A stretch of DNA of 64,000 nucleotides, taken from assembly GCF_006540305.1 (NCBI RefSeq), contig NZ_BJOR01000001.1, positions 2,604,001-2,668,000 of the forward strand, written 5' to 3'. Of this stretch, positions 24,902-33,425 are shown in pieces. How positions within the stretch are numbered: position 1 is the first letter of the stretch; the number at the start of each line of letters is the position of its first letter. A model generated the notes under the pieces. It had not been told where the DNA came from. It saw only the letters and a list, made by a program, of their open reading frames with translations, and did no database searches. The translations under genes were made by a program, and so were the position numbers. This stretch comes from Streptomyces sp. 6-11-2 (GTDB taxonomy: Bacteria; Actinomycetota; Actinomycetes; Streptomycetales; Streptomycetaceae).

Positions 24902-25855
24902 TCAGGTGGGGAGCAGATTGCCGCGCTTGGCGAGCAGGAACTTCTTGAAGGCCGCCACCGGCGGGGTGTCCGGGTGGCCCTCCAGCCAGGCCACGCCGAT
25001 CTCCCGTACCGCGCGCGGGGCCGTCACCGTCAGCTCGACGACTCCCGGGCGGGGGAAGGCCGGCGGGGGCAGCAGGGCGACCCCGAGGCCCGCGGCGACC
25101 AGGCCGCGCAGGGTCTCGGCCTCCTCGCCCTCGAAGGCGACGCGCGGCTTGAAGCCGGCCTCCCGGCACAGGGCGTCGGTGATGCGGCGCAGGCCGTAGC
25201 CGGGTTCCAGGGTCACGAAGGACTCCTCGGCGGCCTCGGTCAGGCGGATGCGGCGCCGGGCGGCGAGCCGGTGGTCGGCGGGGACGACCAGACGCAGCTT
25301 CTGCTCGTCGAGACGGCGGGCGACCAGGTCGGGGGCGTCCGGCACGGGGGACGTCAGGCAGAGGTCGAGCTCGCCCGCCCGCAGCCCCTCCAGCATGGCC
25401 TCGCCGTAGTTCTGCACCAGGCTGAAGCGAACGCGGGGATGGTCGGCCCGGAAGGCGTGGATGAGGCCGGGCACGGTCTCGGCGCCCATGGTGTGCAGGA
25501 AGCCGAAGGCGACCTTGCCGGTGGCCGGGTCGGCGTCGGCGCGCACCTCCTCGGCGGCGCGCTCGATCTCGGCGAGGGCGCGTTGCACGGAGGCGAGGAA
25601 GGTACGGCCGGCGGGGGTCAGGGAGACCGTGCGGCCCCGGCGGGCGAAGAGGTCGACGCCGAGGTCCTGCTCCAGCCGGACCATGGCCCGCGAGAGCGTC
25701 GACTGCGGGACCTGCATCTCCTGCGCGGCCCGGGTGACGTGCTCGGTGCGGGCCACGCCGGCGAAGTGCGCCAGGCGGGGCGCCAGCAACGCGACGATGT
25801 CTTCTGTGTCACCGGTCTGTGACAGACGCGGCTGCGACCTCGGCTGATGCACCAT
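24902..25855 (-). CDS. LysR-family transcriptional regulator
   Basis: A 317-residue protein from ATG 25855 (MVHQPRSQPRLSQ); a start at 25882 would add nine residues. The LysR helix-turn-helix is at about 35-95 (HVTRAAQEMQVPQSTLSRAM with GVDLFARRGRTVSLTPAG). The substrate-binding domain follows (KVAFGFLHTMGAETVPGLI). It is divergent from an MFS exporter gene, the usual arrangement in which a LysR protein controls its neighbour. The ligand is unknown. Confidence 0.9.
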   Translation of the reverse strand: MVHQPRSQPRLSQTGDTEDIVALLAPRLAHFAGVARTEHVTRAAQEMQVPQSTLSRAMVRLEQDLGVDLFARRGRTVSLTPAGRTFLASVQRALAEIERAAEEVRADADPATGKVAFGFLHTMGAETVPGLIHAFRADHPRVRFSLVQNYGEAMLEGLRAGELDLCLTSPVPDAPDLVARRLDEQKLRLVVPADHRLAARRRIRLTEAAEESFVTLEPGYGLRRITDALCREAGFKPRVAFEGEEAETLRGLVAAGLGVALLPPPAFPRPGVVELTVTAPRAVREIGVAWLEGHPDTPPVAAFKKFLLAKRGNLLPT

Positions 25856-25918
25856 GGGAACGATTATGCCGAGTCCGTGCATTGGACGGATGAGTGCCCG
25901 GCTTTCTACGGTCGCCGT

Positions 25919-27193
25919 ATGACTCCCGCCGATACCGGGGCGCTCACCACCGTGGGCGCCGTCGCCTCAGTCCCCGACTCCGACTCCCGCATGGCCCCGG
26001 GCGGCCCCGGCTACCGCCGGATGAGCCTCGCCCTCTTCCTCGCGGGTGTCGCCACCTTCGCGCTGCTGTACTCCACACAGGCCCTGCTGCCGCTGATCTC
26101 CGGCGAGTTCCACGTGGCGGCGAGCGACGCGAGCTGGACGGTGGCCGCCGCGACGGGCGGCCTGGCGCTGTTCGTGCTCCCGGCGAGCGCGCTGTCGGAG
26201 CGTTTCGGGCGGCGTACGGTCATGACGGCCTCGCTGGCGGTCGCGGTGGTCGTCGGGCTGCTGGTGCCGTTCGCGCCGTCGCTGGGCTCGCTGGTGGTGC
26301 TGCGGGCACTCCAGGGCGCGGCCCTCGCGGGGCTGCCGGCCTCGGCGCAGGCGTATCTGGCGGAGGAGGTGCGGCCCCGGGCCCTGGTCACGGCGATCGG
26401 CCTGTTCGTGGCCGGCAACAGCGTGGGCGGCATGAGCGGCCGGGTCATCACCGGCTGGGTGGCCCAGGAGTGGGGCTGGCGGGTGGCCGTCGGGGTGGTC
26501 GGGGTGATCGCGGTGGGCTGCGCGGTGGCCTTCCGCCTGCTGCTTCCGGCGCCGCAACACTTCAGGGTGGGCTCGCTGCGCCCCCGGGTGCTGGCGCGCT
26601 CGGTCCGCGACCACCTCGCCGATCCGCTGCTGCGCCGGCTGTACGCGATCGGCGCGCTGTTCATGACGGTGTTCGGCGGGGTCTACACGGTGATCGGCTA
26701 CCGCCTGACCGAGGCGCCGTTCTCCCTGCCGCAGGGCATCGTCGGCTCGATCTTCCTGGTGTACCTGGTGGGCACGGTGTCCGCGTCGACGGCGGGCCGG
26801 CTGGTGGGCCGGCTGGGCCGCAGGGGCGCCCTGTACCTGGCGGGCGCCACGACTGCGGCGGGTCTGCTGGTGTCCCTGCTGGACTCGGTCGCGCTGGTCC
26901 TGCTGGGCCTGGTCCTGATCACCGCGGGCTTCTTCGCCGGTCACGCGGTCGCCTCCTCGGCGGTCAGCCGGACGGCCACGCACGGCCGTGCCCAGGCCTC
27001 GGCGCTCTACCAGTCCGCCTACTACGTCGGCTCCAGTGCGGGCAGCACGGTGGGCGCCGTGGCCTTCCACGCGCAGGGCTGGTCGGGAACCGTCGAGGTC
27101 GGACTGTTGGCCGTCCTGGGCGTCGTGGCGATCACGGCGCTCGGCTCGCGGGCGGCGAGGGTCGCGGCGCGGCGGGAGCCGGTGCCCGCGTAG
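25919..27193 (+). CDS. MFS transporter (drug/solute exporter type)
   Basis: A 424-residue protein from ATG 25919. About twelve hydrophobic helices are visible, with motif A SERFGRRTVMTASL in loop 2-3, VLRALQGAALAGLPASAQAY in helices 4-5, and a second-half copy RLVGRLGRRGALYL. A polar N-terminus of 30 residues precedes helix 1. The pattern resembles YnfM-like exporters, often regulated by divergent LysR proteins such as the one here. Substrate unknown. Confidence 0.88.
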   Translation: MTPADTGALTTVGAVASVPDSDSRMAPGGPGYRRMSLALFLAGVATFALLYSTQALLPLISGEFHVAASDASWTVAAATGGLALFVLPASALSERFGRRTVMTASLAVAVVVGLLVPFAPSLGSLVVLRALQGAALAGLPASAQAYLAEEVRPRALVTAIGLFVAGNSVGGMSGRVITGWVAQEWGWRVAVGVVGVIAVGCAVAFRLLLPAPQHFRVGSLRPRVLARSVRDHLADPLLRRLYAIGALFMTVFGGVYTVIGYRLTEAPFSLPQGIVGSIFLVYLVGTVSASTAGRLVGRLGRRGALYLAGATTAAGLLVSLLDSVALVLLGLVLITAGFFAGHAVASSAVSRTATHGRAQASALYQSAYYVGSSAGSTVGAVAFHAQGWSGTVEVGLLAVLGVVAITALGSRAARVAARREPVPA

Positions 27194-27377
27194 CCGCGCC
27201 GGCCCCCTCGCCGCAGGGCCGTCCGGGACGCCCTCGCGCGGGCCGCGGGCCCGTGGATGCCCTCCGACCTGCCGTCTCTCCTGCTCCAAGGGCCGTTGTC
27301 AGTGGGCTGCGGTAGCTTCCGAAGTGCTGGGCGTGACGACGCGCACCGGACGGGACGGCCACAGGGGCGGGTGGACG

Positions 27378-28394
27378 ATGGGAAACGGCACGACGGCGAC
27401 GGCGGAGCTCGACGAGCGGCTGGAGGGGTACCGGGTCGAGCTGACGGGTTACTGCTACCGCATGCTCGGTTCGTCCTTCGAGGCGGAGGACGCGGTCCAG
27501 GACACCCTCGTGCGTGCCTGGCGGAGCTACGACAAGTTCGAGGGGCGCTCCAGCCTGCGCTCGTGGCTCTACCGCATCGCGACGAACGTCTGCCTGGACA
27601 TGCTGGCGGCGGGCAGCAAGCGGGCCCGGCCGATGGACCTGACCGAGTCCACGCCGCTGGCCCGCGCGGCGCTGTCGCCGCGCCCGGACCACACATGGCT
27701 GGAGCCGGTGCCGGACGCCCGTGTGCTGCCGGCGGTCGAGGACCCGGCGGAGGCGGCCGTCACCAAGGAGTCGGTGCGGCTCGCCTTCATGGCCGCGTTG
27801 CAGCGGCTGCCGCCCAAGCAGCGGGCCGTGCTGATCCTGCGAGAGGTGCTGGCCTGGCGGGCGAGCGAGGTCGCCGAGCTGCTGGGCACATCGGTCGCGT
27901 CGGTCAACAGCGCCCTCCAGCGGGCGCGCGCCACGCTCGCCGAGCGGGGCGACAAGGCCGCCGAGGCGGCGGTGTCCGACCCGCTGGACGAGGCCCAGCA
28001 ACGGCTCCTGGAACGCTATGTGAAGGCGTTCGAGGGGTACGACATGGCGGAGCTGACCGCGCTGCTGCACGAGGACGCGGTGATGACGATGCCGCCGTTC
28101 GACCTGTGGCTGACGGGCGCGTCGGACATCACGGGCTTCATGACGACGCTGGGCGCGGCCTGCGCGGGCTCCCGGCTGCTGCCGGTGCGGGCCAACGGGC
28201 TGCCGGGCTTCGCCCAGTACAAGCCGGACCCGGAGAAGGGCGGCTTCACCCCGTGGGCGGTGCAGGTCCTGGAGACGTCAGAGGGCCGGATCACCGGGTT
28301 CCACTGCTTCCTCGACACCCAGCGGTGGTTCCCGTTGTTCGGGTTGCCGCTCCATCTCGAAGGAGAGGCCGACCAGGCGGAGGAGGGCGTCTAG
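27378..28394 (+). CDS. ECF-type sigma-70 factor with C-terminal SnoaL-like domain
   Basis: The 338-residue protein starts MGNGTTATAELDERLEGYRV at ATG 27378. Region 2 (CYRMLGSSFEAEDAVQDTLVRAW) and region 4 (LPPKQRAVLILREVLAWRASEVAELLGTS) lie in the first 200 residues. A fold of the SnoaL/NTF2 type fills the rest (LLERYVKAFEGYDMAELTAL, FHCFLDTQRWFPLFG), the layout of the ECF group with a fused C-terminal regulatory domain. Such factors usually work without a classical anti-sigma factor. The last 117 bases overlap the convergent STAS gene. Confidence 0.9.
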   Translation: MGNGTTATAELDERLEGYRVELTGYCYRMLGSSFEAEDAVQDTLVRAWRSYDKFEGRSSLRSWLYRIATNVCLDMLAAGSKRARPMDLTESTPLARAALSPRPDHTWLEPVPDARVLPAVEDPAEAAVTKESVRLAFMAALQRLPPKQRAVLILREVLAWRASEVAELLGTSVASVNSALQRARATLAERGDKAAEAAVSDPLDEAQQRLLERYVKAFEGYDMAELTALLHEDAVMTMPPFDLWLTGASDITGFMTTLGAACAGSRLLPVRANGLPGFAQYKPDPEKGGFTPWAVQVLETSEGRITGFHCFLDTQRWFPLFGLPLHLEGEADQAEEGV

Positions 28395-28664
28395 CGCCGG
28401 GTCGGGGTCGCGCAGCCGTATGCGGCCGCCGGCTCGCCGGGCGGCGAGCTGGAGCCGCGCCAGCAGGTCGATCACGCCGAGTCCCGGCGGCCCGAGACCC
28501 CCGACGTCGCACACCACGACGTCGGCCCGGGTGTCCCCCAGCAGGGCCCGCACGTCCGCGCACAGCCCCGCCACCTCCTCCCGGGTGACGGGGCCGGCGA
28601 GCACGAGCACGGCAGGTGTCCTGGCATCCACGGTCTGTAGACCGTGCGGCCGAGCGCAACTCAT
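28278..28664 (-). CDS. STAS-domain protein (anti-sigma factor antagonist type)
   Basis: A 128-residue protein from ATG 28664 (MSCARPHGLQTVDARTPAV). The core VLVLAGPVTREEVAGLCADV, VVVCDVGGLGPPGLGVIDLL and ARLQLAARRAGGRIRLRDP has the STAS beta-alpha order. The serine usually phosphorylated in the DxS motif is replaced (DVGGLGPPGLG), so regulation by phosphorylation is doubtful. Its last 39 codons overlap the end of the sigma gene on the other strand, which is unusual; the end of the protein could be inflated if the true gene is shorter. It may act with the neighbouring sigma factor (inference). Confidence 0.72.
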   Translation of the reverse strand: MSCARPHGLQTVDARTPAVLVLAGPVTREEVAGLCADVRALLGDTRADVVVCDVGGLGPPGLGVIDLLARLQLAARRAGGRIRLRDPDPALDALLRLVGLSFEMERQPEQREPPLGVEEAVEPGDPAL

Positions 28665-28798
28665 CGCGTGCCGGGGGCCGCGGGCCCGCCGGAGATCACA
28701 TTGACCCGCTCCCCGCCCTCCCCGGAGGGTGGCCGTATGTCCCACGGATCAGCACCGCCCTGGATATCCGACGACCTCCTGCCTGCGGAGGAGGCCGT

Positions 28799-29719
28799 GT
28801 GCGGGGGGTGCTGAGCGGGTTCGCGGTCATCGCGGTGGTGATCGGCGTCGGCTACGCGATCGGTCGCCGCGGCTCCCTCGGTGACCAGGGCCGCGAGGTG
28901 CTGACCAGGCTGGCCTTCCATGTGGCGTCCCCCGCCCTGTTGTTCACGACGCTCGCGCGGGCCGACCTGTCGGTGGTCTTCTCCAGCCGGCTGCTGGTGA
29001 CGGCGTTGAGCACGGCCGCGGCGGCGGGCGTCTTCGTGGCGTTCGGCGCGGTGCGGCGCTGGGGCGTGGGCCGCACCACGATCGGTGCGCTGTGTTCCAG
29101 CTACGTCAACTCCGGCAACCTCGGCATCCCGATCGCCGTGTACGTCCTGGGCGACGCGTCCCTGGTGGCCCCGGTCCTGCTGTTCCAGCAGATCATGGTC
29201 ACGCCCATCGCGCTGACGGTGCTGGACCTCTCCGGGCCGGACGGGAAGGGCTCCCTGTGGCGGCGCCTGCTCACTCCGCTGCGCAACCCGATCGCGGTGG
29301 GCTCCCTGAGCGGGGTCCTGGTCTCGGCGACCGGCCTGCGGGTGCCCGGCCCGGTGATGGACCCGATCACCCTGATCGGCAACATGTCCGTCCCGGCCGT
29401 CCTGCTGGCCTACGGCATCTCCCTGTGCGGCAGCGCGGCCCCCGGCCGCGGCCGCGACCGTCACCCGGTGCTGCTCGCGGTCGCCCTGAAGTCGGCGGGC
29501 CAGCCGTTGGCGGCCTGGGCCCTGGCGGCGGGCGTCTTCGGCCTGAGCGGGGCACCTCTGCTGGACGTCGTGGTGACCTCGGCCCTGCCCGCCGCACAGA
29601 ACCTGTTCACCTACGCGAGCCGCTACCGCGTCGGCGAGTCCCTGGCCCGCGAGTCCATCCTGCTGTCGACGATCCTGTCGGTGCCGGTGCTGGTGGTGGT
29701 GGCGGCACTGCTGGGGTGA
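28799..29719 (+). CDS. AEC-family (auxin efflux carrier-like) transporter
   Basis: A 306-residue membrane protein from GTG 28799 (VRGVLSGFAVIAVVIGVGYA). Ten hydrophobic segments fall in two sets of five. The family motif SSYVNSGNLGIPIAVYVLGD in the first half and TSALPAAQNLFTYASRY in the second, each near an unwound helix, mark an AEC transporter. Such permeases export or exchange organic anions; substrate unknown. Confidence 0.88.
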   Translation: MRGVLSGFAVIAVVIGVGYAIGRRGSLGDQGREVLTRLAFHVASPALLFTTLARADLSVVFSSRLLVTALSTAAAAGVFVAFGAVRRWGVGRTTIGALCSSYVNSGNLGIPIAVYVLGDASLVAPVLLFQQIMVTPIALTVLDLSGPDGKGSLWRRLLTPLRNPIAVGSLSGVLVSATGLRVPGPVMDPITLIGNMSVPAVLLAYGISLCGSAAPGRGRDRHPVLLAVALKSAGQPLAAWALAAGVFGLSGAPLLDVVVTSALPAAQNLFTYASRYRVGESLARESILLSTILSVPVLVVVAALLG

Positions 29720-29722
29720 CCA

Positions 29723-30307
29723 TCAGCCGCAGGGGAACACGCCGGTGTCGAGAATCAGTTTGAACGGCTCGGGGAGCTTCAGCTCCTCGCCGTACTCGAC
29801 TGATGCGAGTACCCGATACGTGCCCTTCTGCGGCTCGCCATAGAGCGTCGCCGTGGGACGACCCGACTGGCACGGATCCAGAGAAGGTAGAACGGCACGC
29901 ACCACGGCATAACCGTGGGCTTTCTTGATGCGGTCGTGATTGGCGTTGCTCCGCCACGTGACCTCGACAACCAGTTCCGCCTCGCCGACATGCACCCGCC
30001 TTCCGCGGCGCAGGGCGCCCCTGGGCACCACGCACAGGTCAGGGACGAACAGGCCGCCCGTCTCCGGGCACGTCAGCCCGAGCGTCTGGTGGACGCCCCA
30101 GTCGCAGTTGGGCGGAAGCGCGCCGTACAGGCGTTCGTGAAGCAGTTCAGCGGTGTCGTTGTGCTCTTCGGACGGCGGAGGTGACACGGTGATGATCCCC
30201 TCGATGATCTCCACCTTGCTGCCCTCAGGCCACTCCATCTCCTCCCAGAACCGGACGAGGTCGTCCCAGCCCTGCTCGGGATCATGGCTGACGGTGAGTG
30301 CGCTCAT
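29723..30307 (-). CDS. Uma2-family PD-(D/E)XK nuclease-fold protein
   Basis: The 194-residue protein has the Uma2/DUF820 pattern: YEIIEG-like KVEIIEGIITVSPPPSEEHN, catalytic VPDLCVVP and VVEVTWRSN, then DRIKKAHGYA. After YA most relatives continue VPFYLLIDP; here the frame gives VRAVLPSLDP, whereas VPFYLL appears one frame over at the same place (about 29881-29902). Two compensating indels can explain this, leaving both ends in frame. The family is abundant in Streptomyces and its function is unsettled. The protein may be altered in its core. Confidence 0.82.
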   Translation of the reverse strand: MSALTVSHDPEQGWDDLVRFWEEMEWPEGSKVEIIEGIITVSPPPSEEHNDTAELLHERLYGALPPNCDWGVHQTLGLTCPETGGLFVPDLCVVPRGALRRGRRVHVGEAELVVEVTWRSNANHDRIKKAHGYAVVRAVLPSLDPCQSGRPTATLYGEPQKGTYRVLASVEYGEELKLPEPFKLILDTGVFPCG

Positions 30308-30346
30308 GGCGGTCTCCTATCGGGGCGTCACCGATCCCAGCATGCC

Positions 30347-30380
30347 GAACGGGACCGGTGGAGGTCCACCGATCCCGTTC
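30347..30380 (-). terminator. Hairpin after thymidine phosphorylase
   Basis: GAACGGGACCGGTGGA pairs with TCCACCGATCCCGTTC with one mismatch. It lies 23 bp beyond the thymidine phosphorylase stop, ending the leftward nucleoside operon. Confidence 0.75.
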
Positions 30381-30402
30381 ACCCGGAAGAGGAAAGTGCA
30401 GG

Positions 30403-31686
30403 TCAGGCGATACGTTCCAGCACCACCGGCGAGGCGGTGAAGTCCGTGCCGGGCGCCGCGATGTCGTACGAGCCCTCGACCGACTGGAGCGCGTACTCGA
30501 AGCGCTCGGGGGTGTCGGTGTGAAGGGTCAGCAGGGGCTGGCCCTCCGTCACCCGGTCGCCGGGCTTGGCGTGCAGCTCGACGCCCGCGGCCGCCTGGAC
30601 CGGGTCCTCCTTGCGGGCGCGGCCGGCGCCCAGGCGCCAGGCGGCGACGCCGATGCCGTAGGCGTCGAGGCGGGTCAGGACGCCCGAGGAGGGGGCCGTG
30701 ATCACGTGCTGTTCCCTGGAGGTGGGCAGGGGGGCGTCGGGGTCGCCGCCCTGGGCCGCGATCATGCGACGCCAGACGTCCATCGCGGAGCCGTCGGCCA
30801 GGGCCTTCGCCGGGTCGGCGTCCTTCAGGCCGGCCGCGTCCAGCATCTCGCGCGCCAGGGCCAGGGTCAGTTCGACCACGTCCGCGGGGCCGCCGCCGGC
30901 CAGGACCTCGACCGACTCGCGGACCTCCAGCGCGTTGCCCGCCGTCAGGCCGAGCGGGGTCGACATGTCGGTCAGGAGCGCGACCGTCCGCACGCCGTGG
31001 TCGGTACCCAGACCGACCATCGTGGAGGCCAGCTCACGAGCGTCGTCGAGCGTCTTCATGAAGGCGCCGGTGCCCACCTTCACGTCGAGGACCAGCGAGC
31101 CCGTGCCCTCGGCGATCTTCTTGGACATGATCGAGGAGGCGATCAGCGGGATCGCCTCGACCGTGCCGGTCACGTCGCGCAGGGCGTACAGCTTCTTGTC
31201 CGCGGGGGCCAGACCGTCGCCGGCCGCGCAGATCACCGCGCCGACGCCGTCCAGTACGGACAGCATCTCCTCGTTGGACAGCAGCGCCCGCCAGCCGGGG
31301 ATCGACTCCAGCTTGTCCAGCGTGCCGCCGGTGTGGCCGAGGCCGCGGCCCGACAGCTGCGGGACGGCCGCGCCGCAGGCCGCTACCAGCGGGGCCAGCG
31401 GCAGCGTGATCTTGTCACCGACGCCGCCCGTCGAGTGCTTGTCGGCGGTGGGGCGGGACAGGGAGGAGAAGTCCATGCGCTCGCCGGAGGCGATCATCGC
31501 CGCGGTCCAGCGGGCGATCTCCTCGCGGTTCATGCCGTTGAGGAGGATGGCCATCGCGAGCGCGGACATCTGCTCGTCGGCGACCTCCCCGCGGGTGTAC
31601 GCGTCGATCACCCAGTCGATCTGCTCGCCGCTGAGCTCGCCGCGGTCCCGCTTGGTGCGGATGACGGAGATGGCGTCCATGGCCAT
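30403..31686 (-). CDS. deoA: Thymidine (pyrimidine-nucleoside) phosphorylase
   Basis: A 427-residue enzyme from ATG 31686 (MAMDAISVIRTKRDRGELSG) behind GGAAGGAA. Signature motifs are DKHSTGGVGDK (phosphate), SGRGLGHTGGTLDKLESIPG, and the substrate region LYALRDVTGTVEAIPLIASS. It splits thymidine or other pyrimidine nucleosides to base and sugar-1-phosphate. It is the last gene of the ABC transporter-cytidine deaminase operon, which starts at the operator at 36165. The deoxyribose-1-phosphate product feeds the mutase and DeoC encoded at 9-13 kb. Confidence 0.94.
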   Translation of the reverse strand: MAMDAISVIRTKRDRGELSGEQIDWVIDAYTRGEVADEQMSALAMAILLNGMNREEIARWTAAMIASGERMDFSSLSRPTADKHSTGGVGDKITLPLAPLVAACGAAVPQLSGRGLGHTGGTLDKLESIPGWRALLSNEEMLSVLDGVGAVICAAGDGLAPADKKLYALRDVTGTVEAIPLIASSIMSKKIAEGTGSLVLDVKVGTGAFMKTLDDARELASTMVGLGTDHGVRTVALLTDMSTPLGLTAGNALEVRESVEVLAGGGPADVVELTLALAREMLDAAGLKDADPAKALADGSAMDVWRRMIAAQGGDPDAPLPTSREQHVITAPSSGVLTRLDAYGIGVAAWRLGAGRARKEDPVQAAAGVELHAKPGDRVTEGQPLLTLHTDTPERFEYALQSVEGSYDIAAPGTDFTASPVVLERIA

Positions 31687-31764
31687 GGGGTTCGGTTCCT
31701 TCCGGGGTGCGAAGGGGGCGGGCGGCCCGCCTGGCCCCAAGGGGCTCAGGGGGCCGCCCGGGTG

Positions 31765-32166
31765 TTACTTGGTGAGGTGGTCCGGCCCGAAGGCCTGCGG
31801 CAGCATCTCGGACAGCGGCAGGATCCCCGCCGGGGTCTCCAGGATCAGGTCCGGCCCGCCGAACTCGTACAGCAGCTGGCGGCAGCGCCCGCACGGGACG
31901 AGGATCTCGCCCCTGCCGTCCACGCACGTGAAGTGCGTCAGCCGGCCGCCCCCGGTGTTCGCGAGCTGCGAGACCAGTCCGCACTCGGCGCACAGGCCGA
32001 GTCCGTAGGAGGCGTTCTCGACGTTGCAGCCGGTGACGATCCGGCCGTCGTCGGCCAGGGCGGCGGCACCGACCGGGTAGTTCGAGTAGGGGACGTACGC
32101 ACGGGTCATCGCCGCGCGCGCCTCCTGCCGCAGCGTCTCCCAGTCGACCGTCGCGTCCGAGCTCAC
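31765..32166 (-). CDS. cdd: Cytidine deaminase
   Basis: A 133-residue enzyme from GTG 32166, overlapping the permease stop by 4 bp (GTGA). Zinc motifs are CAECG (with catalytic Glu) and PCGRCRQ; the nucleoside-binding GCNVENASYG precedes them. Three cysteines at the metal fit the small tetrameric type. It deaminates cytidine and deoxycytidine to uridine and deoxyuridine, which thymidine phosphorylase can then split. The overlap shows it is translated with the nucleoside transporter. Confidence 0.94.
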   Translation of the reverse strand: MSSDATVDWETLRQEARAAMTRAYVPYSNYPVGAAALADDGRIVTGCNVENASYGLGLCAECGLVSQLANTGGGRLTHFTCVDGRGEILVPCGRCRQLLYEFGGPDLILETPAGILPLSEMLPQAFGPDHLTK

Positions 32167-33425
32167 TTGCCCTGTCCCTTCCGGTACGGCTGACCGTCCG
32201 CCTTCGGCATCCGCAGGTGCTGTGCCGACAGCGACAGCACCAGCAGGGTGACGATGTACGGCGTGGCGGTCACGACCTGCTTGGGCACCTCGTGGGTGCC
32301 GAGGTACCAGGCGAACATCCCCGCCGAGACGACGGCGGTGATGACGGCGGGCACCAGCTTCTTCTTCCACACCAGGTATGCCGCGCCGAACACCAGCAGG
32401 ATCGCAAGCAGCAGGATCAGCGCGTGCACGTTGGTCGTGCCGCCGCGCAGGTTCAGGCTGTCGGTGTAGCCGAACAGGCCGGCGCCGAGGGCGAGGCCGC
32501 CCGGCATCCAGTTGCCGAAGATCATCGCGGCGAGACCGATGTATCCGCGGCCGGCGGTCTGGCCGTCGAGGTAGACGTTCGAGGCCACGATGGACAGGAA
32601 GGCGCCGCCCAGGCCGGCGAAGCCGCCGGAGATGATCACGGCGATGTACTTGTACTTGTAGACGTTGACGCCGAGCGACTCGGCGGCCACCGGGTTCTCG
32701 CCGCAGGAGCGCAGGCGCAGCCCGAAGGCGGTGCGCCACAGCACCCACCAGGACAGCGGCACGAGGGCGATCGCGATGACGGTCAGCGGCGACAGGTTGG
32801 TGATCAGACCGCCGAGCAGGCCGGCGATGTCGGAGACCAGGAACCAGTGCTTGGTGTTGAGTGTGTCCAGCCAGCCGGACAGGCCCGGTATGTCGAAGGT
32901 GCCGAGCGAGTCGATCGGCGGGGACTGCTTCGAGGAGCCCTGGGGGACGTGCTCGAAGGTGAACTTCGACAGGTAGCGGGTGGTGCCGAGGGCCAGGATG
33001 TTGATCGCCACACCGGAGACGATGTGGTTGACGTTGAAGGTCACCGTGGCGATGGCGTGCAGGACGGCGCCGAGCGCGCCGCCGATGATGCCGAAGACGA
33101 TGCCGACCCAGGGGCCCCACTGGTAGCCGGCCCAGGCGCCGAACCAGGTGCCGAGGATCATCATGCCCTCGAGGCCGATGTTGACGACGCCGGACCGCTC
33201 GGCCCACAGACCGCCGAGGCCGGCGAGGCCGATCGGGACGGCCAGGCGCAGCGCGGTGGACATCTGGCCGGTCGAGGTGATGCCGTGCGCGCCGGTGACG
33301 AGCCGGACGACCGAGGTCAGTACCAGCACGCCCGCGATGATCAGCAGGAGCACCGGAAGGGAGACACGGCGGCTGCCCTTGCCGGGCTGCTTGGCCTGGG
33401 GCTTGGCGATGGTCGCGGTGGACAT
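32163..33425 (-). CDS. Nucleoside ABC transporter permease, second subunit (NupC-like)
   Basis: A 420-residue permease from ATG 33425 (MSTATIAKPQAKQPGKGSRR). Hydrophobic helices are spread over the length; the region LRLAVPIGLAGLGGLWAERS followed by GVVNIGLEGMMILG is the conserved motif of the BMP-type (branched-chain/RbsC-like) permease family. A loop of 50 residues with low hydrophobicity (FEHVPQGSSKQSPPIDSL) is unusual but clean. The start overlaps the stop of the upstream permease by one base. It forms a channel with that permease and the ATPase for nucleoside import. Confidence 0.9.
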   Translation of the reverse strand: MSTATIAKPQAKQPGKGSRRVSLPVLLLIIAGVLVLTSVVRLVTGAHGITSTGQMSTALRLAVPIGLAGLGGLWAERSGVVNIGLEGMMILGTWFGAWAGYQWGPWVGIVFGIIGGALGAVLHAIATVTFNVNHIVSGVAINILALGTTRYLSKFTFEHVPQGSSKQSPPIDSLGTFDIPGLSGWLDTLNTKHWFLVSDIAGLLGGLITNLSPLTVIAIALVPLSWWVLWRTAFGLRLRSCGENPVAAESLGVNVYKYKYIAVIISGGFAGLGGAFLSIVASNVYLDGQTAGRGYIGLAAMIFGNWMPGGLALGAGLFGYTDSLNLRGGTTNVHALILLLAILLVFGAAYLVWKKKLVPAVITAVVSAGMFAWYLGTHEVPKQVVTATPYIVTLLVLSLSAQHLRMPKADGQPYRKGQGK

